Below, piece after piece: positions 1 through 7,639 of a DNA stretch of 41,126 nt (positions are counted from its first letter, which is position 1; each line of letters starts with the position of its first letter). Below the pieces are notes generated by a model. It made no database searches and was not told where the DNA came from. It saw only the letters and a program-made list of their open reading frames with translations. The translations under genes and the position numbers were made by a program. The stretch is from Candidatus Omnitrophota bacterium (GTDB lineage Bacteria; Omnitrophota; Omnitrophia; Omnitrophales; Aquincolibacteriaceae): the NCBI GenBank assembly GCA_028713205.1, contig JAQTOZ010000005.1, positions 1 through 41,126 on the forward strand, given 5' to 3'.

Positions 1-284
1 ATCGCGCCCAAGATCCCGCCCAGGAGGGCACCCCAAACCGCGGTGTTCGATGCCCCGAGTTTTTTGACCCCGATAACAACCGCCAGATATTCCAAAACCT
101 CCACGGCGACGTACAGAGCGAATAGAATAATCAGAGTGCTCAGATTCACGGCCGCAAATTGGGTCATGAGCGCAAAAATCAAGGCCCCGGCCAAAATCAT
201 GAGCGTGCCGCCGCCGGCAAACAAAGTCGCTAAAATCCCGGCAATGCTCGACAAAATCAAAATGGCATAAGCGATGGAAATCAC
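1..284 (-). CDS. DUF456 family membrane protein (3' end outside window)
   Basis: Partial gene: 94 codons are visible and the reading frame runs off the left edge. The start is a GTG with a strong GGGAGG Shine-Dalgarno just upstream (288-295). The visible protein is almost entirely hydrophobic, with Gly-rich turns, a hydrophobic Leu-Glu-Tyr helix, and then a Lys-Lys-Leu-Gly-Ala-Ser segment followed by Trp-Gly-Ala-Leu-Leu-Gly-Gly. This matches the general plan of DUF456 proteins, which are small integral membrane proteins of unknown function with a GAS...G..G signature. No function can be assigned. It lies upstream of nothing visible and 108 bp downstream of the TVP38 gene on the same strand. 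Confidence 0.6.
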   Translation of the reverse strand, partial: MISIAYAILILSSIAGILATLFAGGGTLMILAGALIFALMTQFAAVNLSTLIILFALYVAVEVLEYLAVVIGVKKLGASNTAVWGALLGGILGA

Positions 285-392
285 AAACCCCTCCCGGATC
301 CGCTCGCCGTTTCGGAATTGAATTCATAAGCCGCCCAAACCTCATCCTTGCTGTTCATGGGATGACCGGTCAAATTCTGATCAATCCTTTTT

Positions 393-1079
393 TTACTTAA
401 TTTTTTCGGACAACACATTTTGTGCAAAACGTTTCAAATAATAGGAAAGCCACACCGTCGCAAGCAACCCCGCGATCAGGAAAAGCCACTCTTGCCAGGA
501 ACGTTGATGAGCGCGCACCCCCAAGTCGGAGATGCTTTCGAATAAGGTCCCCAGATAGGTATAAACAGAAGCCGACGGGATCGTTCCCAAGACCGAGGCC
601 CCGCAATAGTGCAAGGCCGGAATACTTGTGCTTCCGAAAGCGTAATTTCCGACTAAAAAAGGGAAAACCGGCGAGAGCCTGGCCAGCGCAACGATTTTCC
701 AGCCGTCCTTCTGTGCGGCCCGTTCGAGTTTCACAAACTCCGGCCTGGCGCCGAGTCTTTTTTCCACGACCCCGCGCAAGAGGTAACGACCGATCAAAAA
801 AGCGCCCACAGAGCCCAGCCCGACTCCGCACAAACTGAGCAAAACACCCTTCCAAAAACCGAAAAGCACGCCGCTTGAAAACGTAAAGACGATCGATGGA
901 ATAAAAAAAACGCAAGTCAGTGCGTAGACCAAAACAAAAATCACCGCACCCAAACTTCCGAAAGAGCCGATCCACGTCAGCGTTTTTTCAAGCAGCCCCG
1001 TGCGGTTCAAATACCAGGCGAGGCCGCCGATCCCGATCAGAACCAAGCCGCGCAGAAGGACCTTGAGTTTGCCGGTCAT
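393..1079 (-). CDS. TVP38/TMEM64 (VTT/DedA-like) membrane protein
   Basis: Integral membrane protein of 228 residues. The VTT domain is recognisable from a Phe-Ile-Pro-Ser segment leading into a Ser-Ser-Gly-Val-Leu-Phe-Gly turn, a Gly-rich helix ending Gly-Arg-Tyr-Leu, and Arg-Leu-Ser-Pro-Val-Phe-Pro followed by Asn-Tyr. These are the re-entrant-loop features of the TVP38/TMEM64/DedA superfamily, whose members include lipid scramblases; the exact substrate here is unknown. I chose the ATG at 1079 because AAAGGGGG lies 7 nt upstream and because it overlaps the stop of the upstream gene as ATGA, a typical translational-coupling arrangement. A longer frame upstream exists but would lie inside the neighbouring gene. 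Confidence 0.85.
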   Translation of the reverse strand: MTGKLKVLLRGLVLIGIGGLAWYLNRTGLLEKTLTWIGSFGSLGAVIFVLVYALTCVFFIPSIVFTFSSGVLFGFWKGVLLSLCGVGLGSVGAFLIGRYLLRGVVEKRLGARPEFVKLERAAQKDGWKIVALARLSPVFPFLVGNYAFGSTSIPALHYCGASVLGTIPSASVYTYLGTLFESISDLGVRAHQRSWQEWLFLIAGLLATVWLSYYLKRFAQNVLSEKIK

Positions 1080-2089
1080 CGGTGCCCCCTTTGAGCGTTG
1101 CCCCGATTGCTCCCGCAAAGGGCATGAATCCATTGCCGCATCCACCGGACAAACAAGGAAGCACCCCTTTCCCAAAAACCGGCCACTTGGCCCGGCCATG
1201 TCGAATGATGAAAGATAAAACCGCTTTCATTCACTTCGAAAGACACGATATCGTCCCGCCACCTGAGCGGCAATGGCGCAAAAAGTTCGTGACGAACCGA
1301 ATACTCTTTAAAGTGGAAACTCATGATTTCACGACGATTCCCCGCAAAAAAAAGCCTGCCGTTTTGCCAAACACAAGGGCCCCACACAAAATCGGGATCC
1401 CGCTGAGTTTTTTCGCCGTAGGTTTCTTCGATTTGACGGATCCATTTTTCGTCGCGATCGTCACAATTGTCGGTGCCCACCAATCTCTGATAAAAACCCT
1501 TGATCTTGCCTGCCCGCTCGAACTCCCGCACCGTTTTTCCGAACCCGTAGCCATGGCGCATCGTTTGCCCCAATTCATCGAAACAGCAGCCCCAAGGCGC
1601 TTGAAAGGCCTCTCGATAATAAGGATTTTGCCGGTACAACGTGCTGATCAAAGGCACATTCCGGTAAAGCGTGCAGGACCCGACCACGGTATGCGGATAA
1701 CTCGAAATAACGTCAAAGGTGTCCAGCATCTCATCGGTAATAAATCGACGGATATCGCCCCAAATAATATCGAAATCACAATGCCCCCAAAAATCGCGCC
1801 CCTGCAGATACGCCTCAAAGACATGACCGAAAGCAGGCCGGAAATCGCACACTTTGAAACCGTCCGGTATCTGAGGCTCCGTCCCGGTTTTGGCTTTAAT
1901 GAGCTCTTTTAAATCCGCGATTGAAATTTTGACAAACCGGATATTCTCTCCGGTCTTGCGCTCAGGCAGACAATCCGTAAAGAACAGCCAATCGACATTC
2001 CGGTTCCATTCGCAAGTCTTCAAACAAATGTCGAACCAGTTGGGCACTTTGCCAAAACAATGGCCGATCAACACGATTCGGTTGCTCAT
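1076..2089 (-). CDS. DUF6625-type putative glycosyltransferase
   Basis: 337 residues. The N-terminus starts with a beta strand typical of a GT-A fold (ILVxIGHCFGKVP-like), then Trp-Leu-Phe-Phe-Thr-Asp, a Lys-Val-Cys-Asp-Phe-Arg-Pro-Ala-Phe-Gly segment, and Asp-Phe-Trp-Gly-His-Cys-Asp-Phe-Asp. These are hallmarks of the DUF6625 family, glycosyltransferase-like proteins where the Asp-x-Asp supplies metal and sugar-nucleotide binding. The acceptor is unknown; cell-surface polysaccharide is plausible. It overlaps the TVP38 gene by 4 nt, so the two are probably co-translated. The ATG at 2089 has a purine-rich GGGGA about 10 nt upstream. Confidence 0.7.
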   Translation of the reverse strand: MSNRIVLIGHCFGKVPNWFDICLKTCEWNRNVDWLFFTDCLPERKTGENIRFVKISIADLKELIKAKTGTEPQIPDGFKVCDFRPAFGHVFEAYLQGRDFWGHCDFDIIWGDIRRFITDEMLDTFDVISSYPHTVVGSCTLYRNVPLISTLYRQNPYYREAFQAPWGCCFDELGQTMRHGYGFGKTVREFERAGKIKGFYQRLVGTDNCDDRDEKWIRQIEETYGEKTQRDPDFVWGPCVWQNGRLFFAGNRREIMSFHFKEYSVRHELFAPLPLRWRDDIVSFEVNESGFIFHHSTWPGQVAGFWERGASLFVRWMRQWIHALCGSNRGNAQRGHR

Positions 2090-2192
2090 GGATTCTTTTC
2101 CCCGGAGACTCCGACGCGGCGATGTTCAGATTATCCACGCCCGGCATTTTATCTTCGATGATTCAAAAGAAGAAATAATACGGATGGTCACA

Positions 2193-2798
2193 TTAGTTCT
2201 GGGATGAAGTCCTGTCTTGACCGCCACCGCCATAAAATTGCGAAGTGCCCCCCGACGAATAAGCGGGGCCTTGATAACCGCCGCTACCGCCGTAAACTTG
2301 TCCCATCGTCCCGGAAGAATGGGGCTTGCCAGGAGGACTTCCGTTACCGCCGTAAAACTGCGTGGTCCCGCCGGCGGAATAGGCATTGCCTTGATAGCTA
2401 CCGTCTTGACCGTAAATTTGCGTGGTTCCGCCGGACGTATAAGCATTGCCCTGATTGCTACCGTCTTTACCGTAAAACTGTGTCGTCCCGCCGGACGAAT
2501 AGGCATTGCCCTGATAACTGCCGTCTTGACCGTAAAATCTTGTCGTCCCGCCGGACGAATAAGCCGTGCCTTGATAGCTGCCGTCCCCGCCGTAAAACTG
2601 CGTTGCCCCGCCGGCCCCGGATGAACCGTAGGCCGTTCCTTGATAACCGCCGGTGGACTGCGTGGCCGTACTGCCCGAAGTATTCGAGGAGCTTTGCGAA
2701 CTACCGTCTCCTCCGTAAGGCGGATATGCGGCGTCCGCAAATGGCGACAGCGGCATCGCCAAGGCCATCAAGATCATGGATATGAAAAAATTTTTCAC
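2193..2798 (-). CDS. Secreted Gly/Ser/Tyr-rich repeat protein
   Basis: 201 residues from a GTG start with GGAG 8 nt upstream; starting here gives a clean signal peptide (Lys-Asn, about 17 hydrophobic residues, Phe-Ala-Asp-Ala). The mature protein is about seven imperfect copies of a 20-residue unit of the form GGTTQFYGxDGSYQGNAYSS, encoded by a 60-bp DNA tandem repeat (roughly 2215-2620). The composition (Gly, Ser, Tyr, Gln, Thr; no Cys) suggests an extracellular, low-complexity or amyloid-prone surface or matrix protein. I recognise no enzymatic domain. Copy number is likely to vary between strains through slippage. The 3' neighbour is the DUF6625 gene 103 bp away. Confidence 0.75.
   Translation of the reverse strand: MKNFFISMILMALAMPLSPFADAAYPPYGGDGSSQSSSNTSGSTATQSTGGYQGTAYGSSGAGGATQFYGGDGSYQGTAYSSGGTTRFYGQDGSYQGNAYSSGGTTQFYGKDGSNQGNAYTSGGTTQIYGQDGSYQGNAYSAGGTTQFYGGNGSPPGKPHSSGTMGQVYGGSGGYQGPAYSSGGTSQFYGGGGQDRTSSQN
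2215..2620 (-). repeat. 60-bp coding tandem repeat
   Basis: Tandem imperfect 60-bp units, each on the plus strand centred on a ccgtaaaa-ctgcgtggt-like core, encoding the 20-residue repeats of the secreted protein. Both base and residue changes separate the copies, so the array is not recent in every unit. Confidence 0.8.
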
Positions 2799-2924
2799 GC
2801 AAAATCTCCATGGGACATCATGAACATGATACGAAAACTTGCATCTGATTGTCCGAACACTACAAAGCCCCGAACTCTCGGCATAGAGCCTTCCGCCATC
2901 GTTCTGACTCTCCACCCAACGGCG

Positions 2925-3317
2925 CTAAACCGTCTTTTCCGGAGTTTCAGCCGGAAGTTCAACCGGAGCAGCAACCGGAACCTCAGCTACAGGTTCGGCC
3001 GGCAAGGACTCCAACGAAATAAGTTTTTGTTTCGTCGTATCCAATTCGGTTCGAGTAATCACCAACTCGCTGCTGATTTTCCCCAACTCCTGTTTCGTCA
3101 ATTCAAGACTGGCCTGAGTATCTTCCAATTTTTTCTGCACTTCCGCTGTCTGAGCACTCGCCGTCAATAGCTGGGCGTCCTTCTGTTTCAGAATTTGATT
3201 GAGCTCGCTCACTTCGTTTTGCAATTGCTCAATCTTTTTGGAATCGCCGCAACCGCTCGCAAGAAAAGCTGCCATGACAAATCCCAGCAGCATCCATCCA
3301 CTTTCCCTGATCCTCAT
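2925..3317 (-). CDS. Coiled-coil lipoprotein
   Basis: 130 residues. The ATG at 3317 has a perfect AAAGGAG about 10 nt upstream and gives a lipoprotein signal with the lipobox Leu-Ala-Ser-Gly-Cys at residues 20-24. After acylation at Cys24 the protein is a single long heptad-rich coiled coil (roughly residues 28-105; repeats of Leu-x-x-Thr-x-x-Glu-Leu), ending in a Pro/Ala/Val/Glu-rich tail (Pro-Ala-Glu-Pro-Val-Ala-Glu-Val-Pro). This resembles small Lpp-like or outer-membrane-anchored spacer lipoproteins, but I cannot name a family. A CCCGT/ACGGG hairpin (3338-3353) lies just upstream of the ribosome-binding site and may influence expression. Confidence 0.75.
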   Translation of the reverse strand: MRIRESGWMLLGFVMAAFLASGCGDSKKIEQLQNEVSELNQILKQKDAQLLTASAQTAEVQKKLEDTQASLELTKQELGKISSELVITRTELDTTKQKLISLESLPAEPVAEVPVAAPVELPAETPEKTV

Positions 3318-3454
3318 CGTAATCGTTCTCCTTTCGCCCCGTAAAAACACGGGCCTAGATCGCATTTTGTTCAACGGTCTGTTCCTTTTCGTCTTTCTCG
3401 ACTTTCGATGTCTAACCTTGAGCCGCTTATTCTTTTTATTCTTTGTCACGCACC

Positions 3455-4969
3455 TTATTTAATTTTCCGCACACCCGGCAAAACGGCTTCGGTAACTTTG
3501 GGAGGATGCCCGTAAAGGCTTGCGTAAATTTCGTTGTACCGGTCCTTGCCGCCGATCAAACCGCATACCAGCGGCATGACCTTCCGGGCCTCCCCACTCA
3601 TGGCACGGGCAATATTCTGGATGTCCCATTGCGCGTGAGCGTCTTCTCTCAGGCGCGAAATGTGATAAAGCTCGCGGGCATTCACCCGCATCAACACCCG
3701 TTTGCGATGGGCATTGGTCAAAATATAAGGGGCCGCCAGCGGGACCTCCCGGCGGAGGGTCTGATAGGCTTCATTCGTTTTCTCGACCATGGCCCGGAAT
3801 GGCTCCTCCAGACCGGTCTCCCGAACGGATTCCGGCACCGTAATCCCCAAGCGCGGATCGTAGGCTTGCGCAGTCGTCGTGGCCATGCGATGCCGTTTCA
3901 GTTGCCCAAAGCAAGCGGCCGAAAGTACGATCTGATAGGTAAGGTTCACATACTCAAACTCACGAAGCATGGAATCATAGAGTTGCAAATTCCGGAAGAC
4001 CGTCTCAAAAATTCTTTTCCGGTCGGACTCGGACATGGCCTTCGCCATCACCTTGCATTGCTGGTAATCAAGATCCGAGGAAGTATGCAGAAGCGCCGCC
4101 GCAACAAGGGTGTCGGAGTCTTCGTTATACTCAATAAGCTGTACATCCGCACGGTCCTTACCGGACACATCGCCGGGTGCCTTCCGGATCATGTCCCCGG
4201 CGAGTTCTTTTAACTCGGGATAAGTTCTAAGATCGCGATCGTTGGCCGAATGAAATAGCACAATGGAAGGCGCCACTTCCGAAATTGCGCCGTAAACAGC
4301 CCGCCCGAGTTCTTGAATTTCAGACAACGGATGGGATGCAAATCTTCGCAACATAAGCTCCAGGTTGCGGGCATTTACGGTCAACCCCACCTGGGATTCC
4401 GTGGCCAGTGCCGTGATATAACGGGCATCTTCCTTGGCCCAGCCTTCCAGCAGATTGTGATTTTTCTCATCCTTCGCAAGCTGGACGTGTTTTTCAAAAA
4501 CATACGTCTTTAACTTCGCAAAAAACTGATGGTAGGCCTCATTCTGCTGCCGGATCATCTCCGTAAAAATGGCTTCGTAGCGGGTCCCCTTGATTTCACC
4601 GGGGATGACAAAATCCTTGTCCAGGGTGATATACCGCTGGGATTTTTCGGTGTAGGAACAAAGCCGGAACTTCTCGAGCTCTTCCATGGCAAGCCGCGAG
4701 ACCCCCAGAATATCCAGATTAAACACCGCGTGTTCGGCTACCGAATGGTGTCCCATCTTAAAAATGATCGTTTGGTTGGACTTGCGTGCGCGTTCCACTT
4801 CGTTGCGCGAATCGTCCCGGAGTTCATTGACCGGCCGCGGATCCCTGCTGATACGGGCATAAGCGGCGGACAGCACTTCCGGTGTGACGTCCATGCGTTC
4901 GCGGCCCTCTTTTTGCAGCTCGCGCAATACGGTTGTGTCCACATTGTATCCGGCCAAGTAAACTTTCAT
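3455..4969 (-). CDS. thyX: Two-domain ThyX-family flavin-dependent thymidylate synthase-like protein
   Basis: 504 residues, about twice the size of ordinary ThyX. ThyX methylates dUMP to dTMP using FAD, NADPH and methylene-tetrahydrofolate. Domain 1 (about 1-245) has Gly-His-His-Ser-Val-Ala-Glu-His (73-80), then Ser-Arg-Leu and Lys-Phe-Arg-Leu-Cys-Ser-Tyr-Thr-Glu-Lys-Ser-Gln-Arg-Tyr (100-113), where the usual Arg-His-Arg is degenerate. Domain 2 (about 270-504) keeps Arg-His-Arg (359-361) but has Met-Ala-Thr-Thr-Thr in place of the usual Ser-rich stretch. Each half ends with a ThyX-like Asn-Ala-Arg...helix. Whether it makes dTMP or has another flavin role is unclear. AAAGGG precedes the ATG. 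Confidence 0.75.
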   Translation of the reverse strand: MKVYLAGYNVDTTVLRELQKEGRERMDVTPEVLSAAYARISRDPRPVNELRDDSRNEVERARKSNQTIIFKMGHHSVAEHAVFNLDILGVSRLAMEELEKFRLCSYTEKSQRYITLDKDFVIPGEIKGTRYEAIFTEMIRQQNEAYHQFFAKLKTYVFEKHVQLAKDEKNHNLLEGWAKEDARYITALATESQVGLTVNARNLELMLRRFASHPLSEIQELGRAVYGAISEVAPSIVLFHSANDRDLRTYPELKELAGDMIRKAPGDVSGKDRADVQLIEYNEDSDTLVAAALLHTSSDLDYQQCKVMAKAMSESDRKRIFETVFRNLQLYDSMLREFEYVNLTYQIVLSAACFGQLKRHRMATTTAQAYDPRLGITVPESVRETGLEEPFRAMVEKTNEAYQTLRREVPLAAPYILTNAHRKRVLMRVNARELYHISRLREDAHAQWDIQNIARAMSGEARKVMPLVCGLIGGKDRYNEIYASLYGHPPKVTEAVLPGVRKIK

Positions 4970-5034
4970 GACATCCCTTTCTAAGATCGGTTTGTTAAAA
5001 AATCCCGGCTACCGGTTTGACTCCGCCGGAAGGC

Positions 5035-5769
5035 TTAAGCCGTTTGGGTCCAAATCCTTTTTAACTCGTACGCCTTCTTCTTGTCTTCGGACGCCGCTGT
5101 TTGGTTCCTCAATTTTTCGTAAACACCGGCACGCCGGAAATAGGCGGCCGAGAGGTTAAAAGCGTCGGTTTGCCCCGCCCGTTCGATGGCTTGGGTGTAA
5201 TCCTGCAAGGCGTCCTTGAGACGTCCCAAATTTTCGCGCGCCCATCCCCGGCCGTAATAAAGCTCGGTCAAATCGATTTCCGTCGGAGACTTCGCCAGCT
5301 CAAAGGCCTTATCATAATCCCTCAACGCATCTTCATGCCGGTTGAGCAACGATTCCGCATAGGCACGGCCCTTGTAAAGCGTGTAATCATCCGGAGCGAT
5401 TTCGATGGCCCGCGTCAAGTCGGCGATAGTTTTGTCATACTTTTTCTCCGCAAAAAAGAGAAAAGCACGGGATTCGAATAAGGACACATTTTGAGGGTCC
5501 TTCGCAATGGCTTTGTTATAATCGTCCAGCGCACCCCGTAAATCGCCCATCTTCCATCGAACCATCGCCCGCTCGCTGAACACCTCCGCATCCTGAGATT
5601 CCGTCCCAAGATACCGGTCATAGGCCGCCAAGGCCCCGGCATTATTGTCGGACGCGGCATATTCCCGGGCGGACTGCAAAAGATTTTCGTCCGCAAAAGC
5701 TCCGGCACGACCCCCGAATATCACGGGCAGGGCCAACAAAAAAAAGGCTACCCCTTTGATTCTTCTCAT
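5035..5769 (-). CDS. Secreted TPR-repeat protein
   Basis: 244 residues. The start at 5769 has GAGG 8 nt upstream; an ATG two codons earlier (5775) has it with no spacing. A signal peptide (Arg-Arg, hydrophobic stretch, Ala-Gly-Ala-Phe-Ala) is followed by five to six TPR units through the rest of the chain (for example Ala-Leu-Asp-Asp-Tyr-Asn-Lys-Ala-Ile-Ala-Lys-Asp-Pro and Ala-Ile-Glu-Ile-Ala-Pro-Asp-Asp). TPR arrays mediate protein-protein contacts; being exported, this one is probably a periplasmic assembly or scaffold protein. A shared promoter-like motif lies 105 bp upstream. Confidence 0.8.
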   Translation of the reverse strand: MRRIKGVAFFLLALPVIFGGRAGAFADENLLQSAREYAASDNNAGALAAYDRYLGTESQDAEVFSERAMVRWKMGDLRGALDDYNKAIAKDPQNVSLFESRAFLFFAEKKYDKTIADLTRAIEIAPDDYTLYKGRAYAESLLNRHEDALRDYDKAFELAKSPTEIDLTELYYGRGWARENLGRLKDALQDYTQAIERAGQTDAFNLSAAYFRRAGVYEKLRNQTAASEDKKKAYELKRIWTQTA

Positions 5770-5870
5770 CGGCATCCTCGCGGCAAGGGCAGGGCTTTAC
5801 AATTGTCACGGATCCCGGACAAACAGAAAGCAGCGGTCCCTTCCATCGGTACAGTTATGGATAAGTAAGT

Positions 5871-5907
5871 GGGATTTTACAACCGAACCGCAATTTGTGG
5901 GAGCGAA
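5871..5907 (-). promoter_or_regulatory. Promoter-like motif, copy A
   Basis: On the minus strand: an AT-rich stretch, CCCACAAATTGCGGTTCGG, then TTGTAAAAT (TAAAAT at 5874-5879). The same arrangement occurs upstream of the PNPOx gene and glgB in the same orientation. TAAAAT could be a -10 element. The -35 match is poor, so the motif may be a binding site and not a standard promoter. Confidence 0.4.
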
Positions 5908-5963
5908 AAATCCGCGATGCGACGGACATGCTTCCTTTGGAACAAAGCACTCCCTGCTTCCGG

Positions 5964-6515
5964 TCAGGCCCCGGAACGGCCTTGCTTTCGCCATCGGGGG
6001 ATGAGAAAAGGAGTGTCTTTCTTATAGTCCCGGTAGGCGGCCCCAAAACGTTTTTCGAGCTCTTTTTCTTCGATCAACTTGATTTCTGCAAGCAACAATA
6101 GAATAAAGAACCCTGCGGCCAAAAATGCGCCGTAACGATCGAATAAAAACGCCCATCCGAGCAAATACAGAAAAAACCCCATCATCATGGGATTACGGAC
6201 ATAACGATAAGGACCGTTTTGCAGGAAATTTTTCGTTGGAATTGCCGGAACCGGCGTCCCCTTGCCGAAAACAAGCTGCCAGAATACGGCCGTCAGCACC
6301 CAGGGGACCCCCAGGACAAAACAAAACGACGCAACCGAACGGGTCCATGCAATCGGAAGAACGGCACCTTGATCAAGGGACCTGCCGGTCAAGAAAACAA
6401 GAGCCGGTATGCCTGCAAGGAAAAAAGCCGCGCCCAGCAACGTTGATATTAGCCGTACGGCAAGGCTGTGATGCTTCTGAGCTTGCGCAACCAGCCATGC
6501 AATGAATGGATTCAC
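5964..6515 (-). CDS. Isoprenylcysteine carboxyl methyltransferase (ICMT/PEMT)-like membrane protein
   Basis: 183 residues, multi-pass. The diagnostic C-terminal half has Asn-Gly-Pro-Tyr-Arg-Tyr-Val-Arg-Asn-Pro-Met-Met-Met-Gly, a hydrophobic hairpin, Glu-Glu-Lys-Glu-Leu, Phe-Gly-x-x-Tyr-x-x-Tyr, then Thr-Pro-Phe-Leu-Ile-Pro. This is the SAM-binding region of ICMT/PEMT/NnrU-type membrane methyltransferases; bacterial members act on small lipophilic or phospholipid substrates and the substrate here is not predictable. I chose the GTG at 6515 because AGGTGA lies 4 nt upstream; a TTG at 6530 and another GTG lie further up with no good ribosome site. It is followed by the TPR gene on the same strand after about 195 bp. 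Confidence 0.8.
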   Translation of the reverse strand: MNPFIAWLVAQAQKHHSLAVRLISTLLGAAFFLAGIPALVFLTGRSLDQGAVLPIAWTRSVASFCFVLGVPWVLTAVFWQLVFGKGTPVPAIPTKNFLQNGPYRYVRNPMMMGFFLYLLGWAFLFDRYGAFLAAGFFILLLLAEIKLIEEKELEKRFGAAYRDYKKDTPFLIPRWRKQGRSGA

Positions 6516-6616
6516 TCGATTCACCTGCAATCAGGGGCTTCGCGCTTCCCGTCCCGCTTTCGCGCGCCAATTCACCATACGCCTTTCGGCGGGACGGGTA
6601 TAGTTTACAATTATCT

Positions 6617-6704
6617 CCTTAAGCACCAATGTCCAGACTTTGGGGCTTCCTACCTCGGCGAGGTATCAATCTTAAAACTGACAAATAGATAATGGAGCTT
6701 AAGG
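6617..6704. repeat. Nested inverted repeats in intergenic leader
   Basis: CCTTAAGC (6617-6624) and GCTTAAGG (6697-6704) are perfect complements and enclose a TACCTC-GGC-GAGGTA hairpin (6651-6665). The structure sits between the DUF2934 stop and the ICMT gene, so on the minus strand it could act as a terminator or leader; there is no T-run. Weak evidence. Confidence 0.3.
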
Positions 6705-6705
6705 T

Positions 6706-6891
6706 TTATGCCTTACCGCTTTTCACCAAACGCTCGGCCTCAAGCCAGTTTTCGAGATCTTTGCCTTGCACGCGGCCTTTTTTCTCCCAAAGTTCCTTGG
6801 CCTTTTTCTGAATACGCGCAGTGACGTCTGATCCTGAAGCACTGCTGGTTTGAGATTTGCTCCATCCGGAATTACTTGAATCCTTTGCCAT
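6706..6891 (-). CDS. DUF2934-like small protein
   Basis: 61 residues, cytoplasmic, no membrane segment. The N-terminal third is Ser-rich and disordered (Ser-Ser-Asn-Ser-Gly-Trp-Ser-Lys-Ser), the C-terminal part is Ile-Gln-Lys-Lys-Ala-Lys-Glu-Leu-Trp-Glu-Lys-Lys-Gly, then Asp-Leu-Glu-Asn-Trp-Leu-Glu-Ala-Glu. This is the DUF2934 signature (I-x-x-x-A-x-x-L-W-x-x-x-G ... D-W-x-x-A-E), a short family common in Planctomycetes and proteobacteria with no known function. The ATG at 6891 is set by a strong GAGGAGG. Confidence 0.8.
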   Translation of the reverse strand: MAKDSSNSGWSKSQTSSASGSDVTARIQKKAKELWEKKGRVQGKDLENWLEAERLVKSGKA

Positions 6892-6928
6892 TTTCGATTC
6901 CTCCTCTAAGTTAACCGCCTGATTGTGT

Positions 6929-7624
6929 TTACGATTCAAGACTTTCCCCAAAACGGCGGATATCTTGAATCATTGCGTAGGGACGTTGTTTTGTGTTTTC
7001 ATACGCCCGCCACGCATAAGACCCTATAATGCCCAAACCAAAAAGGTTGAGCGCGCTAAAAAAAGTAATAGAAACAACCGTTGCAGAGAAGCCGGGGAGG
7101 CTAACCATCCCCAATATCCTGCTGCACATGTCTAAGAATGCATAACAAACCGAAAGACAAATTCCGGCACCGCCAACCCATAATAGCACTTTAATCGGTA
7201 AATCAGTAAAGACGAATAGACTGTCGGATAAACACTTGAATCTCTTTCCCAGATCCCAGGCAGATTTACCGCTGTGTCTTTCCTGGCGATTATAATATAC
7301 CGTTTTTCTTCTGAAGCCAGCCAAAAATATCAGCGAGATAAGCGAACTGTGGGCCTCGTTCAGTTTTAAGGTCTCCCCCGCAAAACGTCGGGTACATCCA
7401 AAAACGTCGACGCCGCCTTTGGGAATTTCTTTCACAATCAATCGCTTGATAATGCCCAGGGTCGCAAGCGAATCCGTATGATACGCAAACGGGATTGTCA
7501 AATCGGGCACGATGCCGCTCTTTCCGGACATAAGCACACTGGCCAGAAAAAATGAAAATACGGCTAAGATCATGGGGATGATCTGCTTTTTGCCGTAAAT
7601 AGAACCGATTTTTTCCGTTATCAT
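6929..7624 (-). CDS. Chimeric glycosyltransferase remnant (polytopic N-term joined to GT2/GtrB C-term)
   Basis: 231 residues from the ATG at 7624; a GTG nine bases upstream is also possible. Residues 1-70 (TM at about 15-32, then Asp-Leu-Thr-Ile-Pro-Phe-Ala-Tyr-His-Thr-Asp-Ser-Leu and Ile-Ile-Lys) look like the start of a polytopic glycosyltransferase. From Asp-Val-Phe-Gly-Cys-Thr-Arg-Arg onward it resembles the C-terminal half of a GtrB-type GT2: His-Ser-Ser-Leu-Ile, Arg-Gln-Glu-Arg-His-Ser-Gly-Lys-Ser, then two membrane helices ending Glu-Asn-Thr-Lys-Gln-Arg-Pro. The GT2 catalytic domain (Asp-Asp and Asp-x-Asp) is absent, so this is probably a deletion fusion with no transferase activity. 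It begins 16 bp after the hydrolase stop. Confidence 0.65.
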   Translation of the reverse strand: MITEKIGSIYGKKQIIPMILAVFSFFLASVLMSGKSGIVPDLTIPFAYHTDSLATLGIIKRLIVKEIPKGGVDVFGCTRRFAGETLKLNEAHSSLISLIFLAGFRRKTVYYNRQERHSGKSAWDLGKRFKCLSDSLFVFTDLPIKVLLWVGGAGICLSVCYAFLDMCSRILGMVSLPGFSATVVSITFFSALNLFGLGIIGSYAWRAYENTKQRPYAMIQDIRRFGESLES

Positions 7625-7639
7625 GACACCCACAAAAAT

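Noticed and set aside
43-270. 75-residue plus-strand frame at the left edge
   Set aside because: Antisense to the DUF456 gene, which has a ribosome site and a family signature.
2215-2620. Direct repeats mistaken for a CRISPR array
   Set aside because: They encode an in-frame 20-residue repeat; there are no spacers.
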